Source: Mikania micrantha (lineage: Eukaryota; Streptophyta; Magnoliopsida; Asterales; Asteraceae). Taken from it: a stretch of 64,000 bases of DNA. A program made the position numbers and the translations under genes. Each line of letters starts with the position of its first letter. Position 1 is the first letter of the stretch. This document shows, one piece after another, positions 1 through 14,200 of this stretch. Under the pieces are notes generated by a model. It was not told where the DNA came from. It saw only the letters and a program-made list of their open reading frames with translations, and made no database searches. The stretch lies in assembly GCA_009363875.1 (NCBI GenBank), contig CM018697.1, forward strand, positions 1,860,001 through 1,924,000, read 5' to 3'.

Positions 1-230
1 TGTTTTCAGTAGGATCGGATTTGCCATTCAAAAGGGGGTGGCGGCGCAGCTTGTTGCTCGCTTACCTGCCTTTCTATTGTAATTGGATCCATATTGATCG
101 TTTTGATAAATTATAAGCAACATTCTAATTTCTTGATAAAAATATATTTACATATAAAATCCTTAGGTCCAAACATCACTTATGTTTTTAAAAAAATAAA
201 ACAAATTGATCTTGATAAGATTTATAGGGG

Positions 231-383
231 AAAAGGGGTAGGCTACTTGAGTGGGGAAAAAAGGAATGAAATAATCATCTTGAAAACATAGTCACCTAAT
301 TCGTGGTTCGAATTTGAGGGGCGCCTAATGGTGGCGTTCACTTTTGGTAAGATAGATTAGCGAAAAAGGGGTAGGCTACTTGA
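231..383 (+). repeat. Short SINE-like insertion with 20-bp target-site duplication
   Basis: A perfect 20-bp direct repeat at 231-250 and 364-383 brackets 113 bp of inserted sequence. The insert contains a pol III B-box-like stretch (GTTCGAATTTG near 306-316) followed by a GGGGCGCCTAATGG block. A similar CGCCTAAT...CGTTCACC block recurs near 51999-52022. The long exact duplication is what target-primed insertion produces. The A box is degenerate, so the family is unassigned. Confidence 0.6.
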
Positions 384-1131
384 AGCAGCGAACCTGGACG
401 ATCAATTCGCTATTGAATTTGAATGGACCGAAAAAAACCAATTTGAAATTTGTGGCTTATAGAGCGAATTCTGTGACTATGCTTGAAAATCTATAAATTT
501 ATTATAAAACTCTGACTAAAATAGTTTTCTATATTTTTTAAATGTTTAAAGGATTTGTAAGTAAATGATATTGAGTGTTTACACTTTCAACTCTTACAAT
601 TGACAATAATATTAGCAATATGGGTAGTTTTTATTAGTGTAAAGAAAAGGGTGTTATTAGAATTGCATTTCTTTTCATTTCCAAATGATCAAATGTATGC
701 ATATCATGTATGGAGGTAATGTTTAATACTTCTACATGATGCATTTTTTCATAAGACTTGTGTTTTCGAAGTGTATGTATGAAATTGTGGGGTTAATACA
801 TTATTTGTGTTTAATACTTCTACATGATGCATAAGACTTGTGTTTGCGTAAGATTGTTGGAAGAATGTTTTAAGTAACCATTATGATGAGTTTATTTCAC
901 AACCTAAATCAAAAAGTTTAGTACAAAAAAATTAACATTGCACGTATACATATATCCCTACGATTGTACATATACAAATACAAATAGATGGTTGTAATTT
1001 TAATAATCTTTAATTACCTAAAATGGACGATACTTGTTAAATTTTAACTTTTTTTTAACGTGTGCTTTATCGCGAGTGTACACGTATATAGAATACTTAC
1101 AACTCTTGATATTAGAATAAACCTCGTGTAA

Positions 1132-1339
1132 TTTTTTTTTTTATGACCGGGGAACCCACTTGCGTAGTAAACCCCCCCCCCCACACACAATACCCGACTA
1201 ACTAGGGGAACGGGTAAGCCGCGGGCGCAAGCACCCGGGTCGGTGGCTTTGTGGAGAAATTGTCACCCTCATGAGTAGAACCCATGACCTCAAAGTTGAA
1301 GACTCAACACTCTTACCACTAGGCTATCTCCACAAGGTT
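1132..1339 (-). repeat. tRNA-derived SINE, minus strand
   Basis: Read on the minus strand, the element starts with a tRNA-like head: an A-box-like TAGCCTAGTGGTAAGAG and a B-box-like GGTCATGGGTTCTAC. A GC-rich body and an A-rich tail follow (the poly-T run near 1132-1142 on the plus strand). Flanks show an 11-bp target-site duplication differing at one base: ACCTCGTGTAA at 1121-1131 and ACCTCGTATAA at 1340-1350. A related body occurs at about 51765-51905. Confidence 0.75.
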
Positions 1340-2207
1340 ACCTCGTATAAAATTTGTTGGAGCTAATTTTTGAAAATCAGATTTGTATACGTTTGTATTC
1401 ATGTTTTTTTACACAAGATGCTTGTATATATAGTAACATGATAATCGCCTTATGTTTTTAAGATATATATGTAAGCAAGGAAAACATGCTTATAAATAAA
1501 CAAGTACTAGTATGATTTCCATAATGTTAAATATTTTTTTGAACAACAAACGTTCGTTCATCCATGATCATCATAGCCCATAGATCACCTTCCATCTAAA
1601 GAATAAAGCATAGTGACATGACCTACCTGCCTAAAAGGAAACACAACTAGAAAAACCCCTATCTCAACCCATAACAATATTTGCTCTAGACAAGACTTCA
1701 ATTCAAGACCTCACATAAGAGAAGTTAAGAAGCTACCATTAAACTAGAAACCCTTTGATATCCTTTTAAAATAGAAATGCATAGGATTGTAAACAAACCG
1801 AACGTTCAACGAACAGCCAGTGAACTGTTCAACGGGAAGTTCTTTTATGTTCGTTCAGTTAATAATTTCGGACCTTCCTGTGCAACAAGCCTTGAAATGT
1901 TTACTTTCTGTGAACGACCAACAAATATATTTTTAAGCACGTACGGTCACCGAGGTAAACATTTACCTTGAAACGCTTGCTACTTAAAATAAATCACATT
2001 TTAGGAACTATTTATAATTATGTGCTCTCTTCACACACTTGTGTTCAACAACATATTTTTTAATAAAACCACCACCTTTATCTTTTAACCAATAAGAGTG
2101 GTTGATGTTTTTTTGTTCATAAACTGAAAACTAAACTTGACAACAGTTACAGACTGCAACAATACAATGTCTGTCATTCGAGAATAAATCAAAGGTTTGT
2201 ATTTAGG

Positions 2208-5200
2208 CTAGAAGATGTAACTCGACAAAAAACTCGAAAACGCGATGACATCCACCCATTCCGGAAATCGACCTTTTATTACCTTCATCGAGTCCATCAA
2301 ATACTGTTCTACAACACCTACTTCAATACGTACGTCTCCTGAACTATTTGTCTGCAAATTAAGGAAATAATAAATTTTGGATTACTTTCATTATAAACAT
2401 CCAGAAATCCAGAATAATTATAAACCTTTGTTCTGAAAAGATTGGAGTTAATTTAAAATTTTACATAAAAGTATAAAACCATATCCGCTCGTAATCTCTT
2501 CTTCTCTTTAGTCGTTTTTGCATACGAGCCTTCCACAGACCTTAATTTTGACCCATGCGCATAAAGCACCGGCTCAAGGTCCCGACGGATTTTCCTGATC
2601 ATCTCATGGGCCTCAAGTTTCAAACAGGCTTTTCAGAACCAAGTTGTAGGCAAGGCGAGTTATGCATGCATACAGGTGGGATGGGTGATAAGTCAAAACA
2701 AGGTTGGGTTGACCCAAAACAACTTGCCGTTTTTTTCACTTTTTAATGGATAAATAATCGTAAAACTTAAAAAAAAATATATTGATCCAAAAATAATCTA
2801 TGTTTTACAAAATATTTAACTTTGTTTATTCTTATATATTTTTTCACATACCCAACTGAAGAGTAATAATATACTGGGTATGTTTGTTTGCTTGTTTGTA
2901 TTGTAGATTTTTTTTATGTTGTTAGTTTTAAGTTTTAACAGTACAACTAAATAGAGGAAGACACTTTTACCTCCAACCAAAAGGTCCAATTTTCCTTGGC
3001 TACACCACTTAGTCTACATATATATGATGGAGGAGCACCTTTAACAATTTCAGGGGCTGAATTGACAAAAAGAAAGTAATTAGAATCTACAAATAATTTA
3101 GTTTGAATCATTATTATTTACATTAGAGTAAATTGTTGAGATGGTCAATATGGTTTGCTAATATTTCACTCTGGTTCCTAGGTTTCATAAAATACCTATA
3201 TGGTTTGAAACTTTAAACATTTGTAACACATACATTCCTTAGGTCACCAAATTACCCTCATATGCTTGATCAAATAACCCTCACGTAAGGACTGCGTATG
3301 ATACAAATGTTTAAAGTTTGGGACCATATGGGTAATTTATGAAACTTATGTGAAATACTTGCAAATTAAAGGGATCATCTCAGCAATTTCCTCTAATTAT
3401 TGTATTTTTATCTATTTACCAGTTAACTACAAAAAATTCTTCAAGCATTTGTCAAATAGTCAAATAATTCCATATAAAAGTAGGTGCTCTTTAAAAAGTA
3501 ATCTATACAATGACAGTTGTTCACCTGGAAGGGTACTGTTAGCAAACGACCATCCAGAAATTGGACCCGTTATGTTGAGGACCGAAACCCATACCTCCTT
3601 CAAGGAACTGAACAAGAACAAATAAATAAAACCAGCATTAGAAATTCAATTATTTTTTTTGGGTTTTCTTTATCTCTATCAAGTCAAACAGGCCAAGTAA
3701 AATAAACTAGTTAAAAAAGACATGGGTCAAAAATCACCAAAGTTTGTTTTTGAAGTGTAAAACCTTCTAAATCGTTTTTTTTATTGCTAACAATGAGAAT
3801 TGAGAACATATTATCGGAAAACTCACAGAATCCTTTCAATATTTTGTAAATCAACAGGATCAAAAATAAGGCAAAAAGCAAGTGGAAACTGAATTTAAAC
3901 TTGAAACCTCTACTAGATCATCTTATATTGAAAGTACTTGCCACTATGCCACCTCTTGAAGGTTCTAAATCGTTTTCGTGAAATAAAACATACAAACATT
4001 GTTTTTGAAATAGTATAAATGTTATAGTCATACAAACCAATTTTGTGTGATCTGTTATCCATTCAACACATCTGAACACACTCATTCGCCACCTCTAGTG
4101 AAGGTGTAGAATTGCAAGATAAAAGAAAGCATAAATAATTGAGTATATCAATTGCGTGTTTGCTACTTCCACTTACCCCAATGAAAATTCCAAATAAATT
4201 CTGCGGGACCCTTCAACTAAGATGGTTTCCTGCTTAGTAGTTGATATATGAGGAAAATATCTATAATGTCTCGTGATTTCGTCTTTACTAGCTGGAAACT
4301 TTAAGCTTCGTGAAAACAAGAAAGACAATGGATATATTCCCTGATAGAATCAACAGCCTTGATGAGTAAAGGTTAGCTAAACAGTTCGAAATGGATGTGG
4401 CAATTTCATTCCGACCACGAAGGGAGGATTTGGGTTATTTTGATAACTTAAAAAGTCAATAATGATTTTTTTTTCCGGAGGGGGGGGGGGGCTAAAAAGA
4501 TACTCGACTCATGACATGGATAAAATAATGTGGCGAGTCATTTTTTAACCCGAACAAGTGCTGCAGGTTATTTTTTTTTCTTCAGCTGCTCAAGTGAGTA
4601 AAAGTAAAGAAAAATAAGCTAAAAAGAACTATGTTATTATAATCAACTCTTTGGCCTGGAGAAGAAAATGTTTTGGCTTGTAGCTTTATCCAAAAGTTCA
4701 AATGGTAAAAAAAAAACAATTATATGATATTTTAATGAACCCCTTTGAGTGCTTTTGGACAAGTTGACAAAAGTGTTCCAAGTTACGTGTTTATCTTTAG
4801 CAGATCAACTTAGCAAGCTTAAAGAAACATAGCAAAAAGGAACTAAATTATAATAGTTGACACATTTGAGTACTTATTTTGACAAGACAAAAGCATTTGT
4901 GTTTTTTTATCCATAACAAGTCAAAACAAGTAGAATTTCAAGAATAAAATGGCTAAAACAAGTACTGTAATAATCGACTTCCGGGATAAAATATTATATC
5001 ACGCCAACCAGTGATTCTGCTTTTTTTTTTTTTAATTTTGAAATGAACACAAACACAACCTCCTAAATTGTTTTCATTTAAAGAACTGTGTTAGTATTAA
5101 AAATATAAAATTTTGCAATCGCGGATAACTCTAAATTGTTTATAAAAATTGTTCTTTGGATAAAAAGTGTTCCAAGTCAGGTAAAGTCAATGGGGCCCCA

Positions 5201-8200
5201 ACCCATGCCATACCAAATATAACCATTTTTACCTATCACTCAACATGTCTATATTGCCACCTTTAATTCGAAAAGTAATGTTACTGCTTTAGGTTATTTA
5301 CCATCCATTCTTCTCGATAAGACAAATTTGCTGTTTCGAATGAAAAGCTCGTATCTACATGCAGCTCCTTAGCTACTTCAGGAGCATGTTTGAAAAGGTA
5401 AGGTAATGCATTGGAGTCCAGTACAGACAAATCATAGCTGGTATCACTAATTTTTCCTGAATCTGTTAGTCAGAGAAATTAAAAGTTGTTATCAGAAGAT
5501 ACTATGGTAATCAAATTACAGTTTACGTAGATCTAATATTATTTTACAAGAATGAACATAAAAACATATAGGACAAAAGAAATGCAGCCCTTAAAGTAGA
5601 GAGATATGTTATACAGGTCAGAAAAGTTTAAAAGGATCAACTTGTGAACCCAAAATAATACCATCACTTCACTTATGTCATAATGGGACAACTAATATAT
5701 TTTAATGTGGGAATTAAATAAACTAAAAAAGTAGTAGTTTTCATGGAAGTGCCACAATTGTCATTTAATTGCTCAAGGGTTGATGCAATCTTCATAATAA
5801 ACCAATCTACTTTCACGTTGGGTACTAACAAAGAGGAGGGAAAATGGGGCAGTTAGGTGACGGGTTAAAATATGTGATTTGGGTATGGGTTGGATTGTGC
5901 AGAACCATAACACTTTTTGTTCAATCTTTTAGATAGTTCTATCAAATTTGAGGGTTAAGATTGAGTAATTGGATGTAAATAAAGTTGTGCACTGGTATAT
6001 TCACCTGTAAAGGAAAGTGTACACATGTGAATGGGTATATTCACATGTGATTACTCAAATCTTGACCCCTCACCTTTTATTCTAAGAGACAAAGCTTGTT
6101 CTCAAGTTTTTTATGGCTCTCAAATGAACCCACCCCTTGCATTTAATACCTGCTGTAACAACAGTATGCTGTAAAATGACTCGTTTTGGTGCATCAACGC
6201 TGTATGGAAAAAATTGTGATGCAAGGGCCAAGGTAATCACGCTGGTATGCAGCAAGAATTGCACAACTGATGATCTGGCTAACCAATGACCAATAACTGG
6301 TAGAATGGGTCCCACACACACTCCAGTCACTGCTCCAATAGTCGCTGCCACTATGGCATCCGGAATGAAGTATCCTGTAAGAAATGCCAAAACAGGACAA
6401 TACTTCAATTATCTTCGGATAAGAAGGATTAACATTTTAAGGAGGTATTTGGTTTGTATCTAAGAATCACTATGGGTTTAGAATATGGAGGAACGGGAAT
6501 TGGAACAGAATCCTAACCCACCACCATAGATGGGTTTAGACTATGCCCAAACTTGTGTGTTTAATACTTTAATATCCTTTTTTGAAATCCAAACCTATTT
6601 AGTAGACATTTCTATTAAGAATGGGAATATTCCATAATTAATATTAGGGGACCACAGTTATAAGAATCAGGTGGCGATTTAAACTATTTGCTTATGAATG
6701 GATCAATTGGGTTGTGTTTATCTCAAATAGTTCATGTCAAATTTAGCTAAAAGAAAAACTAGTTGAAGGGAGCAAATGGGCTGAAAGTCACCTAAAGACT
6801 AGCTTTAAATTTTATCCCATGCAACCTCCGAATCATTCTATTAAAAGAAAAATATTATCATAATTTAAAAAAAAAAAGGAAAAGCTCATCATAGCCCTTA
6901 GGGCTATGGTAACCTATCATATTTATTTAAACAAGTTATGTCTATATCTATAAGTCGATTTATTTATAGCAATAAGTTGGTTAAATAAAGGATTTTATTA
7001 TAAAAAAATAGCATTTCCCAAAAAAGGTATGTGGTAACAACTGAAACAATAGCAACTGGTACAACGAGTATAAAAAAGAACTAAAAAAGTGCTTGTGGGC
7101 CAACCCTACTCATCCCAACGAACATTTCAACACTTTGAAAGAAACAACCATTTTGATCAGATACCCAGCCCACAACCTGCCACCTCTAGCTATCATCAAG
7201 AAAAACACAAATAAAGCAGATACAATATTACTAAAACATTTATTCAAAGTTTATAAAAATCACTTTTGAGAAATAGAAGTATAGTGAATTAGAGCATAAA
7301 CCAGGTTTAACTTAACAGGAATACAACACAATCATAATTTATAAATAAATTTACTGGCTGTTTATTACTAACCATGAGGAGGTGGAAGCGAGCCCATCAT
7401 ACCCATTTTCTCAATTAAAAACTGAGCTAAAAAGCCAGAAAAATAAACAGAATGCAGAAGACAAGGTACGGAAGGTACAACAAATATAGCTGCTGACCTA
7501 GCAACCAAATACAAGTTAGGCATCAAGTCATAAAAATGCATTACAGCAGCACCATACGTTAGTATAATATTGAGCAATAAACAACATAATCAACAGTCCT
7601 ATAAGTTAACCCACGCTGAAAAAAGACGGCTGTTTTAAAGAAAAAACTTGAGGACTAGAGGTGGCAAATTGAGTGGGTCATGTGGGTTTGGTAACAGCTC
7701 AAACAGGCGATTAGGTGCAAGTCAGGTTGGGACATAATACTTCTCCAAATTTATAATTTTGTTATAAATTAATCAGTGAGCAAAAAAAAAAATTGATACC
7801 ACAATTTTTTGCTTTAAAATAGGGCAACTGTCGAAAAAACCATATGAGTATTTAATTAATTCACACATAAAAGACTTAAATTTGCATGAGTGCATGATTA
7901 AGTCCCTTAACTTTTAATCTTAATGAAAAAGAGCCTGAACTTTACTATTAACATAAAAATTCCTAACAATTTTCTTTACTACCAAACAAAAACATAAAAG
8001 TCCTTTTTAGCATTATTAAGTCCTTACGCGTTTCGAGATTCTACGAAAAAGATGTTTCGTTTTTGCATGTTTAAATCATTAAACTTTATTCCAGGGATCT
8101 CTTGCTAAGTTTTTAAAAAGTATGGAGATATAACCCTGCAAAAATAATGTCCACGGACTTGTGTTGAAATTTAGTGAAACTCTAAATTAAGTTTTTGAGA

Positions 8201-11200
8201 AATGGCTTAAAAAAGCATATTAGGTGATGATCAGCATGTTTGGTGTGTTCCTTTCTAGGCAACTTTTCCCCTTTTACCCCTTTTAGAGAAAAAATAACCC
8301 AAATTTACCAATGCATATGTAAATGGGTTGACGCCTTTAGGGAAAAAAATGAATAGAAATGAAACTTAAAGCCACATGAATTACCTTAACGAATCAATGC
8401 CATAATACTTCACAGATGAACAGTAAACAATCCATGCAGGAACCATAAAAGCAGCTAAAGACAAAGTCAAGAAGCCTCCACTTAATCCAAAAGAGAAATA
8501 AGCCTGATTTTAAAAGATTATATTAGCTCTACTTGTGGTTCAAGAAAATTATGCCATATAATGAAACATAATGTTATAAAACACACCATACTGATAAAAG
8601 CATATAAACCAAATGCGCCCCAATACCGAGCTTCCTCAGCAAGTTCCTGTTAAACAATATTAAGTCAGCAAACCAAAATTCAATAAAAATAAACAAAATT
8701 ATATAAACAAATTGGAAAATTAAAAGATAAACCTCTTTTGATGATTTGAGAATATAACCATCTTGAGAAAGAGGGAAAAAATTCCAGTACGTTCTTGGGA
8801 CTAACATTCCAGCAAGTGAGCATGGAATAAACATCATATACGCCAAGTAAGGATGAGCAAACCTACATTTGAGAACAAATTATTGTCACAAGTTAATACG
8901 GATTCCTAATGGAATAATAGTTCAATAACACAACCATTAAAATAACTTTAATCAGAAATATATAAATCAAATATGAAAAACTGAGGTTGCAGGAATAAAC
9001 AAAAATTTACGACCTATATATTAAACCCCGTTATTAGAGGTGGTATTTCAACCCATTTATTTATGAATGGGAAAATTCAGGTCAGATTTTGAAAGAGCCA
9101 AAGTGTCAAAATAAATATATTAACTTCAAAGAAAACAAGACAAATTGTTCAATTGGTCAGCCAATATTTATTCTCAATGCATTACTAAAAATATTAAATT
9201 ATTCCTGATATAACTTAACATTGAAATCAAGTTTGATACGCTAATTCATTTTAAGTTCAAAATATATTGAAAAAAAAATAAGAAATTTAACCCGCATACA
9301 TGTCCCCATCTATTCAAACCCATTACATGACCCCTCCGTATTTTGCCACCTCTACACATTTGTAGCTTGTACTGAACACTTTCAAAATAATTATCTGCCT
9401 CACCAATTCATTGACTGTCCAGAGAATAACAATCTCAATACAGAAAACACAATCGGGAAGATAACTGCAAGGATGACCCCAATAACATGAAACAAAGTTC
9501 CTGCAATGCCCGGCATACATAGTTAATCATTTAATAATCTTCATGAGATTGGGCTAATCTGAAAATAACAACTGCTTAAATTTCAGCTGAAGTAACTACC
9601 TTTCATGAAGTCAAATAAAGTAGCAATCGAACATAGCAGACCATACTTTGAAAACCGCAGTAAAAATGGAATAAGTAGCAGCATGGCTACAGGTATACTA
9701 TGAAATATAATCCCTTGCCTTCTAGAATAGTAAACCTAATTTTTAATAACAAGCTTTAGAAAACAAATGATATAATTCTCACCTACCTACTCTTGTCTAA
9801 ATAATGCACAAGACTATAAGAGTTTACAAAATAGATGTGATGAAATCTGCAGGTTGGGTAGCAGGACAGAATGAGTTCGTGTCATTTTTAAAAACAGGTT
9901 GAAATGGGAGGGCCACTAACACTTTTTTTCTCCATTTTTAAAAAAATGAGTATCCAATTGCTATTACACAAACACTAATATTACACTAACAAGAAAACTT
10001 TGAATGCAATAATTTAACATGTATGAATATAAACCAACTTTGATGATTTGCAAATTGTTTGAATAATTCCACTTTCAATAAATTTTTTTTGACTTATTTG
10101 ATATACAAACAATACACATCCATCTTTCATTCATCTACCAACTTGGGTCTAACCGTCTAAGTAATGAAAATTAAAAAAAAAAAAAGAAAGAAGAAAGAAG
10201 AAAAAAAAAAGTGAAATGTAACAAGCAGAGGTGGCAAGATGGCCATGTTGACCAAGAGGTCAAAATGGCTTCAGCTGCAAATGAGTCACCTTCAGAACGG
10301 GTCGGTTTACATTGATGTGGTAACACATTTAGTACATTTCTTCAACAAACGAAAAAGTGTTTAGATTATGATTAGTTGATTACCAAAACACCATTATTAC
10401 AATAATATCCAGATCTTTTAATATGACAATATAAAATGCATGCCTTAAAAAAATAGACTGTGTGCAGCATTTAACCCGTTTGACCCGTTCCCCTTATAGC
10501 AAAAAAGAAAAATTATTTGACCCATTAGAGATAAACACCACTCAAACAACCAATGCTAATGATTATTGGTGAAATGTTTAGTTGTAGACTTGTAGCATAC
10601 CAAGAACCATGACAAATAATCAAAAAACATAGGCTGTTCATCACGTTCTTTATCAAGTCCACGATCATGTGCATTTTCAAGCTTAGATGAATTGGTGAAG
10701 GCTTTAACTAAGTTAAATAAGTTATCCCCACGAGCTTGAATGCTTCCAGGTCTAGTTAATTATAAAAAGTGCATGAATTAGAGAATTTACATAAATAAAA
10801 TAGTCATAAAACTGTAAAACAGTAAACTGTACCAAAGTAGCAGTGGTAATTCATACAATAATCTTTCTACCGAATCAGCAGAGGTATGGTAAAAATAACC
10901 CCCGTGCACAAAGATAATATCTAGTCCAGGAATGCTCCCAAAATCGGTGGCAAACATTCTGTAATCAGTATCCCCAGGAACAATGCCAAAAATGTCCTGC
11001 ATGCATAAAAACAGTAGAAGATATGTTTAGCTAACATATAAAACCAACTTCATATGTATAGAAAATAAGAAGTGAAAATAAGGACATTAATTTGCCTTAC
11101 AAAACTTCTTATCTGATTATAATGATTTAAAGCGGCATTATCAGTTTTTTGTTCTGATAAATGATTCTGAACATGATTATCTGATTATTTAGGAGTAGCA

Positions 11201-14200
11201 TTCAGATAGTTAATTTGTATCAGTTGCAGCAAAACTCATTATACAAGCAAAATCTAAATGCCTTACTTGCCCGTAATTTCACTCTTATGCTCAACACGTT
11301 TTACGTGCTATTTTCGTTGTTAAAAATAACATCAGAAAAAACAATAATTGATGGAATCACAAACGACAGTGTTTTTGTTATTATTATAAATGACACAGAA
11401 TAGATTGTTATATTTAAAGTCTAAAGAAATTTAAAAATATATAAGCATGACCTTTAGCCAGAATTTATATAGCACTCATAGATCATCTGATTATTACAAT
11501 TTTAAGCAGATGGAGACACATCTTATTAAAAACAATTCACATTGCCAGTTCAAGACACACATTAGTTTTTTTATCTTCGGCGTGCCTTTCTGATTTACCA
11601 AAATTTATAAAAATAATATATAATAAATCAAAATAATAATTTGATGTGCATAAATATTTGAAATTATCATTGAAGCAATAGACAACTGAAAACCTGTGCG
11701 GCACTATTTCCCATAGGATGTACAGCTGATTGAGCATAGACTTGTGAAGGCCAAGACCCAGGTCCAGATTGGCAGACAAAATCTGTAATTTCAACAGAAT
11801 AATGATTATACTTTCTGGAAGGTAAAATATCTCAGAAACATTATGACACCAATACAGTCACTCAAAAACAGGTTATCATAAGAAAATTCAGATAAACGAT
11901 TATTGAAATTTACATATTTCTCGCTTGCTTTAGTGATCATTAAAAAACAGGGTGGGGGGCACGATCTTGAGCCGGGGTCTCTTCTGAAGCAGCCTCTCTA
12001 CCCCTTTTGGGATAGGAGTAAGGTTTGCTTTCATCTCTACCTCCATACCCTACTTAAAAGTGAGATTTAACTAGGTATGTTTGTTTGTTCAGTTTCAAAT
12101 ATGTATTCATAAAGACCAAGCTTTAATCTTTACATTTTCTAACTTTAGATTTATATGAAGTGGGTAGCTTTATAAAAATGTAACCAAGTTTGTCAATTGT
12201 TCCAATTAAGTCGCTGAAAGTTTTAATGTCTCTTTGAAGCCACAAAAAATTTCATTTGTTGTTTCTAATACTATGTAATTACCATGTTACTAGATTACTA
12301 ATGATATCTTTAATATGATGTGGAAAATATAAATAATGACATGGATTTTTTAATTAAAAAATGACACAAGTTTTTCAACTAAAAAAATTTTAAAAAACCT
12401 TTTTATTCTAGAAATGATATAATAACGAGTTTTAAGTTTATACAAAAAAATTATTTTTAAATTTATATTTTTAGTGTGTAATAATAAAAATAAAAAACAA
12501 ATTTTTTATTCTTAAAATTGTATTTGTATTGTTTACGTTTACTAAAAAATAAGACTATAATGATAACTTGAATACTTGATGACCTGGTTACTAGCTATTA
12601 GAATTTAGAACTGAATAAAGTTTAGCTATTTTAAAGAGACAAGTAAAGTTTCACAATGACTTAATCGAAACAGTTGACGAACTTGATTATATTTCTATGG
12701 CATTTTCCCTATATGGAGTTATTCAATTTAGGAAAGGAAAAAGCAGATAGCATTTGCCTGTACAAACTGCACTGCAAATGGTTAAAAATTATCATGAAAC
12801 TATAAAGAAAGAACTACTAGTTTTGAATTTTTGCATTATTAGAAGATAGTCAGACACATAAGCGATTTATATATTCATATATGACGCTAAACAGACTTCA
12901 AGTACTTACCAAGCCCTCCTGTCCCAGAAGCTTCTAAATTTATAAAAGCTCCAATTGTACTACGCCATTTATGTGATGTTATAAAGCCATGTGAGCCCTG
13001 AGAAATAAGAAAATTAATGGCTAAAAAAAAGAAACATGAAATCAAATTTAATATAGAATATAGATGTGAGTAAAATGTAAAATTAATAAAATTACTTACA
13101 AGCATAAAAAGTTCTTCTGCACCATTGAAAAGAAATATAAGTGGTTTAGGAGGTGCCCACCCTGAATCAATTGTCATCCTTGCTACCTCCAATATAGATG
13201 CTACGAGGGATAAAAGAAATGATAAAAACCACAAGAGATATTTAAGAGGGAGGTAAAAATACAAGAAGGAAAAAGTGTAACAAATGATGCCTACCAACAC
13301 ACGAACCACAATCACTGGCACCTGGTGAACCAGGTGGACTGTCAAAATGTGCGTTCAATAGAATGGCAGGGTCTGTATCTTTTGATTCTAATTGTGAAAC
13401 CCTGCAAACTGGCTAAGTTTAAACCCATGTATTTTAAAGTCATTAGTTAAAGCAATGACAGAAAAACATTACTTTAAGCTACCTCATTACTATGTTTGTG
13501 TGATTCCTATATCCAAGAGATAAGCTGTGTCCTAAAAACATCATATTGAAGGAGCCATTAACTATGTTTTCCTCAATTTCAATCCTATTAGCAATCAAAA
13601 CAAGCACACCATTTTGTTAGGTGTATATTTCTAATAAACAGAATAGAAAAAAGAATGTATTTGAATACCAACCTTACATTAGATCCAGCACGATCCTTTA
13701 ACATTTCCAGTTGTGTCCTGATATATTTAGCAGCATCATGTAAACCTTGGCGTCCTTCCTGTCATCAATCCACATAAAAGATATATTAAAAACATGTACT
13801 CATAGAATTCTTGAATTAAAATATTTTTAGAATATGTTCTTATTACACACCCATGGTACAGATTCATAAAATTTAAACTCTTATTTGGTTCCATATATCA
13901 TAACAGCCAAAACAACAATGTGCATCAGTAGTCACCAAAAAAGTTTATAATAAATTATTTCACTATACAAGGTTTAAATGTTAAACTTGAACCACCAAAT
14001 AAAGGATTTGAGACATCCTAATAAAAAAATATTACTTTCTTTACTTCCAGCATTAAACCTGTATTACTTTTCTTCTTCTTTTTTTCAATAAATGGGTCCA
14101 TGAGGCCTAGCATACACTATGATATCTTTCATGGGATATACTGAATGAGCAACATAGAAGACCATGGTGGTTGGTGAGTGCTCAGCTGGAAATTACATTA

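Larger units (their letters stand above)
1..2207. other. Intergenic DNA downstream of the ERMP1-like gene
   Basis: AT-rich sequence with no coding region I can support. It holds two SINE-like insertions (listed separately), a poly-C/CA tract near 1171-1188, and scattered short open frames without recognisable domains. The 3' UTR of the minus-strand peptidase must lie within the last few hundred bases, but I see no decisive polyadenylation signal. Confidence 0.6.

Noticed and set aside
12887..13345. 152-codon single ORF as a separate gene
   Set aside because: It reads through two exons and introns of the ERMP1-like gene; the spliced model explains it better.
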